Origin: an uncultured Acidobacteriota bacterium
GTDB lineage: Bacteria; Acidobacteriota; Blastocatellia; Pyrinomonadales; Pyrinomonadaceae
Direction: 5' to 3'
Length of the DNA stretch: 64,000 bases
Assembly (NCBI GenBank): GCA_937873515.1
Contig: CALMYB010000013.1
Location: forward strand, 389,780 to 453,779
The notes beneath the pieces were generated by a model. The model made no database searches and had not been told where the DNA came from. It saw nothing but the letters and a program-made list of their open reading frames with translations. Numbering within the stretch: the first letter of the stretch is position 1; each line of letters begins with the position of its first letter. This document shows positions 36,723 through 47,257 of this stretch, piece by piece. A program made the translations under genes and the position numbers.

Positions 36723-38342
36723 TTATTCCAAGGCCTCTTCCGGTAATTGTTTTTCGTGGATCTTGTATTCCTCGATATCGATCAGGGCCTGGTATTTTCT
36801 GATCAGTTCCTCGTCGAACTCGTGCAGCCTATTCATTTCATTCAGCTGTCTTCGCTGCCTATCGAGCATCTTCAAGTAAATGCCATAAAATCTATCTAAC
36901 GAGTCATCCCGCACATCAGTTTCCCTGGTGCATTCTTGTATAAAGTAATTTAGATCAAGCTGCAGCCGACTGTAGAGATTTTCAATGTGCTTGTTCCCGG
37001 ATCTTTCATCAGCGCACGTTTCATTCAGAAATTCCAGGGACGCGTGCGCTACCTTTTTCTGCATTATGACTTCCTGCGTTCGTTCCGGGATTGCTGCGTA
37101 GCGATCGTCCGGCTTGACCTTGCGGATCACCCACGGCAATGTCAGGCCCTGAAAGACCAGTGTTGCGAGAATGACAACGAAGGTGATGAACAAGATCAGT
37201 TCACGGTACGGAAACGGCTGACCTTCATTGGTCATCAAGGGAATAGAGAGAGCCATCGCGAGCGAGATCACGCCACGCATCCCGGCCCAACCGGTGATGA
37301 CCGGATTTCGCCAACCGGGGTGCGCTTCGGCAACCTGTATGAAGCGACTCATAAAGGTCGTGAAGACAGAACCACCCAATGTACAAGCAAGACGCGTAGC
37401 GATCAGCGCAAACGAAATGAGGATCGCGTACCATGCCGCCGTAAGAAGACTGATCTGACCGAGCCCGCGGATGATGGCAGGCAGCTGCAGCCCAATAAGC
37501 ATGAAGACCAGACCATTTATGACAAAGACCAAATGGTTCCAAACGTTAACTCCCTCGATTCGAGTCCGGTAATTCAGCATCTTGTCGCGACGGTTCGATA
37601 GAAGAAGCCCGCCGCTGACGACCGCCAACACTCCGGAAAAGTGAAAGTGTTCGGCAAAGTAGTACATGAAGTAAGGCGCAATGAACGTCAGAACAACATC
37701 GATCCCGCTTGTGGTGGAGAGCCATCGGTGGACGGTATAGAAGACCAACGCGACCGAGAGGCCAATGAGCGCTCCCATCACGACGGCGAGCACAAAGCTG
37801 ACTGCGGCTTCGCTGAAATAGAACTGTCCGGTGATGATCGCCGCCAATGCAAATCGAAAGATGATAAGCGACGAAGCATCGTTGAGCAGGCTTTCGCCCT
37901 CGGCGATACTGACGATCGCCTTCGGCACCTTAACGCGGCGCATTATGGTGGCTGCGGAAACGGCATCCGGCGGCGAGACGATCCCGCCCAGCAGGAATCC
38001 GAGAGCCAGTGAAAATCCGGGAATCAGCCAGCTCGAGAGGAAAGCGACGACCGTAGCATTGATGACAACTACGGGAAACGCGAAAGCCATGATGGCACGA
38101 CGCCATTTCCAGAACTCTTTCCATGAAACCTGCCACGCCGCTTCGTAGAGAAGCGGAGGAAGCAGAATCAGGAATACTAGGTCAGGGTCGATGCTGATGT
38201 TGGAAAAGTCGCCCAGAAAACTGATCGCTAACCCGCCAATTACCAGCACGATCGGATAGGCTATCTGCAGCTTGTCCGCAAGCATGACCAGACCGAGAAT
38301 GATCAGGATCAGAATAACGTACTCGATGAAAATGCTTTGCAT
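36723..38342 (-). CDS. Na+/H+ antiporter, CPA1 family
   Basis: 539 residues. About twelve membrane helices in the first 400, then a basic/acidic cytoplasmic tail with coiled-coil character (NRLHEFDEELIRKYQALIDIEEYKIHE). Core motifs: ILLPPLLYEAAWQVSWKEFWKWRRAIMAFAFPVV, GGIVSPPDAVSAATIMRRVKVPKAIVSIAEGESLLNDASSLIIFRFAL, in which SPPDAV and EGESLLND match bacterial NhaP/YjcE-type exchangers that swap Na+ (or K+) for H+. It ends 20 bases before an AraC gene on the same strand. Confidence 0.93.
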   Translation of the reverse strand: MQSIFIEYVILILIILGLVMLADKLQIAYPIVLVIGGLAISFLGDFSNISIDPDLVFLILLPPLLYEAAWQVSWKEFWKWRRAIMAFAFPVVVINATVVAFLSSWLIPGFSLALGFLLGGIVSPPDAVSAATIMRRVKVPKAIVSIAEGESLLNDASSLIIFRFALAAIITGQFYFSEAAVSFVLAVVMGALIGLSVALVFYTVHRWLSTTSGIDVVLTFIAPYFMYYFAEHFHFSGVLAVVSGGLLLSNRRDKMLNYRTRIEGVNVWNHLVFVINGLVFMLIGLQLPAIIRGLGQISLLTAAWYAILISFALIATRLACTLGGSVFTTFMSRFIQVAEAHPGWRNPVITGWAGMRGVISLAMALSIPLMTNEGQPFPYRELILFITFVVILATLVFQGLTLPWVIRKVKPDDRYAAIPERTQEVIMQKKVAHASLEFLNETCADERSGNKHIENLYSRLQLDLNYFIQECTRETDVRDDSLDRFYGIYLKMLDRQRRQLNEMNRLHEFDEELIRKYQALIDIEEYKIHEKQLPEEALE

Positions 38343-38362
38343 TTATTGTTCCAGTCAGGACT

Positions 38363-39325
38363 TCATCTGACGGCTGCAAGATTTCCGAAGTGGTTGGTAC
38401 CGATTTGTCGGAACGTACGACCAACATTCATCGAACAGGATTCGGTTTTATGTAAGTGTCGAAATTCCCGCGGCGTAATTCGTATATTTTTCTTGAAAGT
38501 CGCAGTCAGATGGCTGTGGCTCGAAAATCCGGTTTCGAGGGCGATGTCGGTGATGTGTTTTTTGGTGTTTGCCAACAGCCACCGAGCCTTTCGCAAGCGT
38601 TGTTCGATGATGTATTGAGCCGGAGTTTTGCCGAAGGAATTGCCGAAAACTCGGAGTAGATTGTGTTGTGTTACATCGGCGATATCGGCTAGGTTTTCGA
38701 GCGTGATCTTTTCCGCCAAATTATCGTGGATAAATTCCTGCAACCGCGAAAACTTCTGCGGCGTGAATTTTGTTTTCGTGCCGTGCGCCGCAAATTCGCG
38801 GGCGTTGTAGTTGCCGAACAGATACAAACAAACGGCTTGGCTGAGATTTTCGCCGAGCAGTTGTGAAATGTCGTCGCTCTTGGCGGTCAGCGAAACGAGT
38901 TCTTTGATGTTTTGATACAGAAAATTATCGTAATGACCGATGTGCGGCAGGAGTTTGTAATTGCTCGTTTTTTCGCCCAAAAGATCTTCCAGATAATTCA
39001 CATCGAAATAAAATTCGGCGTAGCTGACGGCCCCGCCTTGCGTGTACGTGAGGTATTCGGAGTCGGCGGGAATCAGCCAGAATTCGCCGTCCGTCGGCGG
39101 ATTTAGTTTTGACGTACGGCGGTTTATTTCGGTTTCAATCGTGTCAATTGTGCCGCCCAAATGCACAATCAAAGCGTGTCGGCCTTCGTGAATTTTCCAA
39201 ACCGTCGGTTTTTCGATGTTCTCAAACGCCACCGTTAGCTCGATGCCTTTCCAAGTTTTCGTCAGCGGCGTTTCTCCGCCAAATTGCGGAGAATTTGAAA
39301 GTTCGTCGGAGATTTTGAAAGCCAT
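38363..39325 (-). CDS. AraC family transcriptional regulator
   Basis: 320 residues. Two helix-turn-helix motifs fill residues about 195-295: LQEFIHDNLAEKITLENLADIADVTQHNLLRVFGNSFGKTPAQYIIEQRLRKARWLLANTKKHITDIALETGFSSHSHLTATFKKNIRITPREFR. The N-terminal half is a cupin-like sensing domain (HEGRHALIVHLGGTIDTIETEINRR). AT-richer than core genes. It diverges from the NTF2-like and SDR genes, its likely targets. Confidence 0.92.
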   Translation of the reverse strand: MAFKISDELSNSPQFGGETPLTKTWKGIELTVAFENIEKPTVWKIHEGRHALIVHLGGTIDTIETEINRRTSKLNPPTDGEFWLIPADSEYLTYTQGGAVSYAEFYFDVNYLEDLLGEKTSNYKLLPHIGHYDNFLYQNIKELVSLTAKSDDISQLLGENLSQAVCLYLFGNYNAREFAAHGTKTKFTPQKFSRLQEFIHDNLAEKITLENLADIADVTQHNLLRVFGNSFGKTPAQYIIEQRLRKARWLLANTKKHITDIALETGFSSHSHLTATFKKNIRITPREFRHLHKTESCSMNVGRTFRQIGTNHFGNLAAVR

Positions 39326-39435
39326 GTCTGCATTCTATCCGCTAGAATTGAGGCGAACAAGCAGTTATTAAGTTCTTTCGTTAATTCTGGCGCTCGTTGC
39401 GATTCTGCAAGCTGCGACCTGCGAGACAGTACAAT

Positions 39436-39781
39436 ATGAGCAATTCGAATCCAATAAACCTGCCGAAGGCTTTGGAAGACTTTGTCAACGCGGTTAACGA
39501 TGGTGATGACAAAAGATTTCTCTCTTTTTTCGACAAAGAAGAAGGTGTTATCAACGATTGGGGACGAAAGTTTGTCGGACACGAATCGATCCAAACCTGG
39601 AGCGATAAAGAATTTATCGGAGCGAAAGGCAAAATGACTCCGACCAGAGTTGAAAAGAACGGCGACGAGTATCGAGTCTTTGCCGACTGGAAAAGTAACT
39701 TTTACAGCGGTGCGAGCTTTGTTTATTTTCACGATCGATGGCGGCACAATTAAGGAAATGCGGATTGAAAGCGCGAAATAG
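39436..39781 (+). pseudogene. SnoaL/NTF2-like gene with 3' frameshift
   Basis: The open frame from 39436 runs to 39753 and matches an NTF2-like protein (LEDFVNAVNDGDDKRFLSFFDKEEGVINDWGRKFVGHESIQTWSDKEFIGAKGKMTPTRVEKNGDEYRVFADWKSNFYSG). It then ends with YFHDRWRHN, unlike the family. Shifting by one base near 39715-39725 gives FIFTIDGGTIKEMRIESAK and a stop at 39781, the expected C-terminus. So a single-base indel, real or from assembly, breaks the gene. Confidence 0.78.
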
Positions 39782-39799
39782 AATTGGAGAAATAATTTT

Positions 39800-40573
39800 A
39801 TGTCAATACACAATTTAAAAGACAAAGTAGTTTTGATCGGCGGCGGTGCAAAAAACCTGGGCGGATTGCTTGCCCGCGATTTTGCGGAGAACGGTGCGAA
39901 GGCGATCGCGATCCATTACCACAGCGATTTGGCCAAGGCTGAAGCGGACGAAACGATTGCCGCAGTCAAACAACTCGGTGCGGAAGCGATTGCCGTGCAA
40001 GGCGATTTGACCAAGCCCAAGAATGTCACGAAATTGTTCGACGAAGCGATTGCGGCATTCGGCGGAGTTGACGTTGCCGTCAACACGACGGGAATGGTTT
40101 TGAAAAAACCGTTTGCCGAAATCACCGAAGCCGAATACGACGCGATGTTCGGCATCAATTCAAAAGCCGCCTTCTTCTTCATGCAGGAAGCCGGAAACAA
40201 ATTGAACGACAACGGCAAACTGTGCACGATCGTAACTTCGCTTCTTGCCGCGTTTACGGGTTTTTATTCGGTCTATGCGGGAGCCAAAGCTCCGGTCGAA
40301 CATTTCACCCGTGCCGCTTCAAAAGAGTTCGGAGCGAGAGGAATTTCCGTGACGGCAGTCGCTCCGGGTCCGATGGACACGCCGTTTTTCTACGGTCAGG
40401 AGTCAAAAGATGCGGTCGCCTATCATTCCGGGGCGGCTGATCTGAGCAAATATTCAAAAACCGGCTTGACCGACATCGAGGACATTGTGCCGCTCGTCAG
40501 ATTTTTGGTAAGCGAAGGTTGGTGGATCACCGGACAAACCATCTTCGCCAACGGCGGCTACACGACACGCTAA
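39800..40573 (+). CDS. SDR family oxidoreductase
   Basis: 257 residues. Rossmann N-terminus KVVLIGGGAKNLGGLLARDFAENGAKAIAIHYH (a GGGxxxLGG variant of TGxxxGxG), the NTTG strand, catalytic TSLLAAFTGFYSVYAGAKAPVEHF (Ser, Tyr-x-x-x-Lys) and PGPMDTPFF. A C-terminal GWWITGQTIFANGGYTTR completes the fold. Resembles 3-oxoacyl-ACP-reductase-like SDRs; substrate unknown. GGAGA lies about ten bases before the ATG. Follows the broken NTF2-like gene and diverges from the AraC gene. Confidence 0.92.
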   Translation: MSIHNLKDKVVLIGGGAKNLGGLLARDFAENGAKAIAIHYHSDLAKAEADETIAAVKQLGAEAIAVQGDLTKPKNVTKLFDEAIAAFGGVDVAVNTTGMVLKKPFAEITEAEYDAMFGINSKAAFFFMQEAGNKLNDNGKLCTIVTSLLAAFTGFYSVYAGAKAPVEHFTRAASKEFGARGISVTAVAPGPMDTPFFYGQESKDAVAYHSGAADLSKYSKTGLTDIEDIVPLVRFLVSEGWWITGQTIFANGGYTTR

Positions 40574-40707
40574 GATTTCCTTGTCGGATTTTCGAGAAGA
40601 ACAGGACGCAAACCATTCGAGTTCGCGTCCTGATTGTATTTTCCGAAGCGGACAGGTTTCTCGCATCAATTAAACCGTTAAGCGCCGAAGAATCGATGTG
40701 AATTATT

Positions 40708-42909
<2,202 letters not shown>

Positions 42910-42913
<4 letters not shown>

Positions 42914-43536
42914 TTACCCTGCTTCAGTAACCCGATCTTTTGCAGCCACTCTTTAGCTTTAGTTCGTGCTTCACGCGCCTTTTCGCCTTCCATCACGAAC
43001 AAAACGCCGTCTCGTTCGATCCCGCCTTTAATTTCAAAGCCTTCCAAAACCGTCGAATTCGGACAAAGTTCTTTTACTGTTTGAAGGCTGCTGCCCACTC
43101 CATAACCGGCATTGGTATTGAAAGGGATTATCGTTTTTCCGCTCAGATCATACTGACGCAAAAAACTTTTCATCGGCGGCGGAAGCTGCATTCCCCAAGT
43201 CGGAAAACCGAGAAAGATCGTGTCGTATTTCCCGATATTCTCGATCTTCGTTTTCAGTGGCGGCAAGTAACCTGATTCGTTTTCCTTTGCTACTTGCTCA
43301 ACGATCGCTCTGTACTCTTTGGGATAGGGCCTTTCCAACTCCAACGCCACCAGATCGCCGCCGACCTCTTTCTGGATCATGTTGGCAACCGCTTCGGTAT
43401 TGCGTGTGCGGGAAAGATAAACGATCAGAACCTTATCTTTGTCGGGCGGTTTAGCGGCTTCGTTTTGCCTGATCGTTTGTGCGTAACAAGCGGCGAAACC
43501 GAGCAGTAAAATCATTGACAATAATCTGATCTTCAT
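42910..43536 (-). CDS. Exported flavodoxin
   Basis: 208 residues with a signal peptide (MKIRLLSMILLLGFAACYAQ). The flavodoxin fold follows: KVLIVYLSRTRNTEAVANMI (FMN phosphate loop, SRTRNT), IGKYDTIFLGFPTWGMQLPPPMKSFL (the W that stacks on FMN) and IPFNTNAGYGVGSSLQTVKELCPNS. It is first of a three-gene operon with two aldo/keto reductases; similar flavodoxin-AKR pairs are common in aldehyde-response clusters. A 45-bp element shared with the AraC genes lies 117-161 bp upstream. Confidence 0.9.
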
Positions 43537-43832
43537 AAATTTTCCCGTAGCTGTTCCGACACCATCTAGCCCGATCGTCCCGGTAAGAAGGCCTGTACCG
43601 ATCCCGGCTTGGTCTCTCTATGATCTTGATTCTAGAGGCGGACGTATTTTGAGCGGTATGACAATGCTCGCGGATCATTGAACTATTCTGCAAATTGCGT
43701 GAATGCAAGGCGCGGCAATCCGCGCGTCGAGCTATTGCCGTTCACGGCAAACTTATCAATGCCTGGCGCCATTGACCCTATATCTTCGTTAGGCGCTCGC
43801 GAGCTCTAGTTGTACCCACCTCGGCTGATGAA
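43537..43832. other. Intergenic region upstream of flavodoxin operon
   Basis: 296 bp. It holds the shared regulatory element at 43653-43697 and otherwise no gene. The flavodoxin promoter should lie between the element and 43536. Confidence 0.5.
43653..43697 (-). promoter_or_regulatory. Candidate AraC/YqhC-type operator, copy A
   Basis: GCGGTATGACAA, nine variable bases, then ATCATTGAACTATTCTG and CAAA. The same two blocks with the same spacing occur at 47162-47204. It lies 117-161 bp upstream of the flavodoxin start. Probably bound by one of the two YqhC-like AraC proteins encoded at 47.3-49.2 kb (inference). Confidence 0.7.
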
Positions 43833-44993
43833 CTATTTCACTTCGGCTTTGTATTCTTCATCTGTGACGGGCCCAAGCCAGACAACATTTTGTCCGTCTT
43901 TGAAATTTGCGATCGAAATGTGCGTCATTTGGCTTTGCGGTGAGGCACCGTGCCAATGTTCGATGTCTTTGTCGCAAACAACGATGTCACCTCTGACGAG
44001 CTTTCTGATCGGTTTGCCTTTTTCCTGATAAAGCCCGATTCCGTCCACAACGAGCAGAGTCTGTCCCGCCGGATGCGTATGCCAATTCGATCTTGCTCCC
44101 GGCTCGAAAGTTACGTTGCCGATTGAAAAATTATTGTTCGCGTCTCTCGCCGTCATCGGCTGGACATAAACCGTTCCCGTGAAATTTTGCTGCGGTGCTT
44201 TTTCGCCTCGACCGAAGATCGTGTTGTCTGTTTTATCGCCCGTGTCCTTCATGACCGTTGATCCTTTCAGAATATTGTTCAATACGCCGCGGCCAATGTC
44301 CGCAGCACTTTTACCGACCGAGTTTTCAATTACGATGAACAGATCGTTCAACTGCGATTCGGTCAAACCGGTATTCATTCCGATCGAGATATGAGAACCG
44401 AGTTGCGGTGCCACGCCATCCATCGCCGCCAGAGCCGAGATCGTGGCGATTTCGCGTTGGCGGTGATTCAAAACCTCGCTGTCGAAAATGTCCGCGAATA
44501 AATGCTCCTTCAAAAAACTATCAATTCTCGGCGCAAATTCGCCGAAACCCGGGGCGGGTTTTACTTGCGGCTGTCCGGTCAATTTTTCCAGGGTCTTTCG
44601 ACCGCGTTCATACTTGTCGCCGCCTCTGACCGGTGTAGCAGCTTTTCCTTCTTTGTCTTTTATTCCTTTGGCCTTTCTCTCGTCCAAGACGGTGCGAAAA
44701 GTATTGATTCCGTTCAAACTTCGCGGAAAACCGGCGTAGGCATACATCTGCACAAGAATTTCCTTGATCTCATTGACGGTCAATCCCGCTTCCAAGCCAA
44801 CGCTCAACGCGGTCTTTAGCTTCTCCAGATCGCCTTTCGCCGTCAAAGCGGAGATCTCGACGATGCTTCTTTCGGCCGCGGTCAAATTTTTAGATTCGGT
44901 CGTATTCGTTTTCATATCGTTCGTTTCGGCGTATAACGCGCCCGCAAAGCCCAATAGCAGAGCTGCGATCGCTAACTTTAATGTATATTTCAT
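43833..44993 (-). CDS. Secreted CMD-CMD-cupin fusion protein
   Basis: 387 residues from the ATG at 44993; a TTG three codons upstream is the alternative. Signal peptide (MKYTLKLAIAALLLGFAGALYA). Two carboxymuconolactone-decarboxylase/AhpD-like helical domains at about 35-110 and 160-250 (LTVNEIKEILVQMYAYAGFPRSLNGI; LTESQLNDLFIVIENSVGKSAADIG), then a C-terminal cupin at about 285-375 with metal ligands in SNWHTHPAGQTLLVVDG and DKDIEHWHGAS. Both AhpD-type units lack an obvious CxxC. Its function is unknown; such fusions accompany aldehyde and oxidative-stress genes. Confidence 0.88.
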   Translation of the reverse strand: MKYTLKLAIAALLLGFAGALYAETNDMKTNTTESKNLTAAERSIVEISALTAKGDLEKLKTALSVGLEAGLTVNEIKEILVQMYAYAGFPRSLNGINTFRTVLDERKAKGIKDKEGKAATPVRGGDKYERGRKTLEKLTGQPQVKPAPGFGEFAPRIDSFLKEHLFADIFDSEVLNHRQREIATISALAAMDGVAPQLGSHISIGMNTGLTESQLNDLFIVIENSVGKSAADIGRGVLNNILKGSTVMKDTGDKTDNTIFGRGEKAPQQNFTGTVYVQPMTARDANNNFSIGNVTFEPGARSNWHTHPAGQTLLVVDGIGLYQEKGKPIRKLVRGDIVVCDKDIEHWHGASPQSQMTHISIANFKDGQNVVWLGPVTDEEYKAEVK

Positions 44994-45009
44994 AAGCTTC
45001 AAACCTGTT

Positions 45010-46041
45010 CTACGGAGTTACCATCACCTTCAGCGATTCCCGGTTATTCATTGCCTTATATCCGTCAGGTACGCCATCGAGATCAACGACGCGGTCGAAA
45101 ACGCGGCCAGGTTCGATGGTGCCTTCCAGCACATCGGGCAAGAGCTCTTCGATGTATGCCCGAACAGGTGCGGGGCCTCCGGCGACTGTGACATTACTGT
45201 AGAAAGATCGCCCAGCGGGAACGGCATCATAGTGCGGTACTCCGACACGCCCGATCGCTCCTCCCGGACGCACGATATCCATTGATGTAGCTAGTGACTG
45301 CTCGCTTCCGACACATTCAAGCACCGAATGAACACCGAATCCCTTGGTAAGCTCGCGTACTTGTTCGACAGCTTCTTCACCGCGGGAACTTACCACATCC
45401 GTCGCACCAAATTCTTTCGCAAGTTCAGTACGGTCAGCGTGTCGTCCCATGATGATGATCCGCTCGGCACCGAGCCGCTTTGCAGCTAACACGCCGCAAA
45501 GCCCAACCGCACCGTCTCCTACAACCGCGACCGACTTTCCGGTTGCGACCCTCGCGGCTCTGGCGGCATGATGTCCCGTGCCCATTACATCCGAAAACGT
45601 CAGAAGGGATCCAAGAAGAGATGCATCATCCGTGGCCGATACTTTGTAGAGTGTGCCGTCAGCTTGCGGAACACGAACGGCCTCAGCCTGCGCTCCTGCG
45701 ATAACCGGATTCCCGAAAAATCCGCCGTTTACACATGACGTGTTCACAGCCTCCCGGCAGAGCTCGCAGGTGCCGTCCGAAAAAGCGAACGGCATTATCA
45801 CGAAATCACCTCGTCTAAGGTTTTCGACAGCGGAACCGACGTCATCAACAACCCCGATCGCCTCGTGTCCCATCACGCGCGGCGGCTCAGACGCATCCAG
45901 ATCTTTATACGGCCAAAGATCACTCCCGCAGATGCACGCCCGCGCAACGCGGACGACGGCATCCGTCGGCTCGACTATCGTAGCGTCCGGCACGTTCTCG
46001 ATCCGGACATCTCCCGCCTTGTACATAACTGTTGCACGCAT
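45010..46041 (-). CDS. Zinc-dependent alcohol dehydrogenase family protein
   Basis: 343 residues, MDR fold. Catalytic zinc ligands: CGSDLWPY (Cys) and MGHEAIGVV (His-Glu). A partial structural-zinc lobe, CELCREAVNTSC, has three cysteines. The NAD(P) site is VAVVGDGAVGLCGVLAAKRLGA, followed by the acidic/basic strand end GRHADR that suggests NADP. Substrate unknown. It ends 17 bases before the CMD-cupin start on the same strand, so both may be one operon. Confidence 0.92.
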   Translation of the reverse strand: MRATVMYKAGDVRIENVPDATIVEPTDAVVRVARACICGSDLWPYKDLDASEPPRVMGHEAIGVVDDVGSAVENLRRGDFVIMPFAFSDGTCELCREAVNTSCVNGGFFGNPVIAGAQAEAVRVPQADGTLYKVSATDDASLLGSLLTFSDVMGTGHHAARAARVATGKSVAVVGDGAVGLCGVLAAKRLGAERIIIMGRHADRTELAKEFGATDVVSSRGEEAVEQVRELTKGFGVHSVLECVGSEQSLATSMDIVRPGGAIGRVGVPHYDAVPAGRSFYSNVTVAGGPAPVRAYIEELLPDVLEGTIEPGRVFDRVVDLDGVPDGYKAMNNRESLKVMVTP

Positions 46042-46190
46042 AGTTTATTCTAGACCTCCCTAGGTTCGCTAAGGTTTTCAGCCCGATCCGAAGTACTTAC
46101 AACCAAGATCGTCCGACGATGAGTCTTTTTCCAGATCCGACCGTGTTGAATTCGTAACCGATCACATAAGTATGTCGCGGCTAAACAAGT

Positions 46191-46952
46191 CTATTGGACC
46201 GTTATCCCTCCATCTACGACCAGAGAATGCCCGACAACGAAGCTTGAAGCATCACTGGACAACCACAGCACCGCCTGGGCGATCTCGTCGGCCCGGCCCA
46301 GCCGCTTGATGGGCACCTGGTCGATCAGCGCGTTCAAGACATCCGCCTCGCCGGTCATCATCGTGGAGACCATCGGCGTGTCGATCACGCCGGGGCACAC
46401 CGCATTGATGCGGATTCCCTTCGACGCGTATTCCAGCGCGGCGCTCTTGGTCATGCCGATGACGCCGTGCTTGGTCGAACAGTAGCTCGTGCGGCCCGCT
46501 ACGCCGTCGATCGAGCCGATCGAGGCGCAGTTGACGATGGTGCCGCCACCACCTTGCTTGAGCATCTGCTGCACTTGATACTTCATGCACAGCCACACGC
46601 CCTTGAGGTTGATGCCGTGCGCGCGGTCGAAATCCTCGGTGCTGGCTTCGGCGATGAAGGCAAATGGCGGCTGCCATCCGGCGTTGTTGTAGGCGGCGTC
46701 GATGCGTCCGAAGTGATTGACCGTGTTCTCCACCAATGCCTTGACTTGCGCCTCATCGGAAACATCGCATTGCAAGGCCAGCGTTCTGCCCCTTGAGGAC
46801 AGACGGTCTGCCTGCTCTTTGACCTTGTCGTAATGGTTTCCGGACAGCACGACCGATGCGCCGGCTTCCAAAAATGCCTCTGTCGATGCCAAGCCCATTC
46901 CGGAGCCTGCTCCCGTGATGAGGGCAACCTTGCCTGATAGATCGATTTTCAT
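46191..46952 (-). CDS. SDR family oxidoreductase, proteobacteria-like composition
   Basis: 253 residues. Classical SDR: VALITGAGSGMGLASTEAFLEAGASVV (TGxxxGxG), NNAGWQPPF, NCASIGSIDGVAGRTSYCSTKHGVIGMTKSAALEY (Ser, Tyr-x-x-x-Lys), PGVIDTPMV. It is noticeably richer in G+C and uses CTG, GGC and GCC more than the neighbours, suggesting recent transfer from a proteobacterium. It diverges from the first YqhC-like AraC gene; operator copy B lies between them. Confidence 0.93.
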   Translation of the reverse strand: MKIDLSGKVALITGAGSGMGLASTEAFLEAGASVVLSGNHYDKVKEQADRLSSRGRTLALQCDVSDEAQVKALVENTVNHFGRIDAAYNNAGWQPPFAFIAEASTEDFDRAHGINLKGVWLCMKYQVQQMLKQGGGGTIVNCASIGSIDGVAGRTSYCSTKHGVIGMTKSAALEYASKGIRINAVCPGVIDTPMVSTMMTGEADVLNALIDQVPIKRLGRADEIAQAVLWLSSDASSFVVGHSLVVDGGITVQ

Positions 46953-47257
46953 TTGGATGTCACCTTTCGTCTTGTTTCGCGATTGCTTACGCTAACCAGT
47001 TGAATTCGGTCAACGTACTTAGAGAAGCGGGCCGTCCCATTCACTTCGGGTCGGAGTTTATGATCGATCCGTTTCCCTTCACCAAAGCTCGCAATCACTA
47101 GCGCACCTAACCACCCAATCACGTACCAATAAATCAGATTCTAAGAGCCATTTGCTGCCATGCGGTATGACAAAACTGCTGAATCATTGAACTATTCTGC
47201 AAAAGAAAAGTAGAAGCATCCTTGATTTGTCCACGAAAAGGGCTAAAATCGAGCTAA
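46953..47257. other. Divergent SDR/AraC intergenic region
   Basis: 305 bp containing operator copy B at 47162-47204 and no gene; both divergent promoters should lie here. Confidence 0.5.
47162..47204 (+). promoter_or_regulatory. Candidate AraC/YqhC-type operator, copy B
   Basis: GCGGTATGACAA, nine variable bases, then ATCATTGAACTATTCTG and CAAA; identical block spacing to copy A. It ends 54 bp before the AraC start and is 210 bp from the SDR start, suited to autoregulation and divergent control. Confidence 0.7.

Noticed and set aside
39436..39753. NTF2-like gene as programmed frameshift
   Set aside because: No slippery heptamer with downstream pseudoknot is visible; simple indel is more likely.
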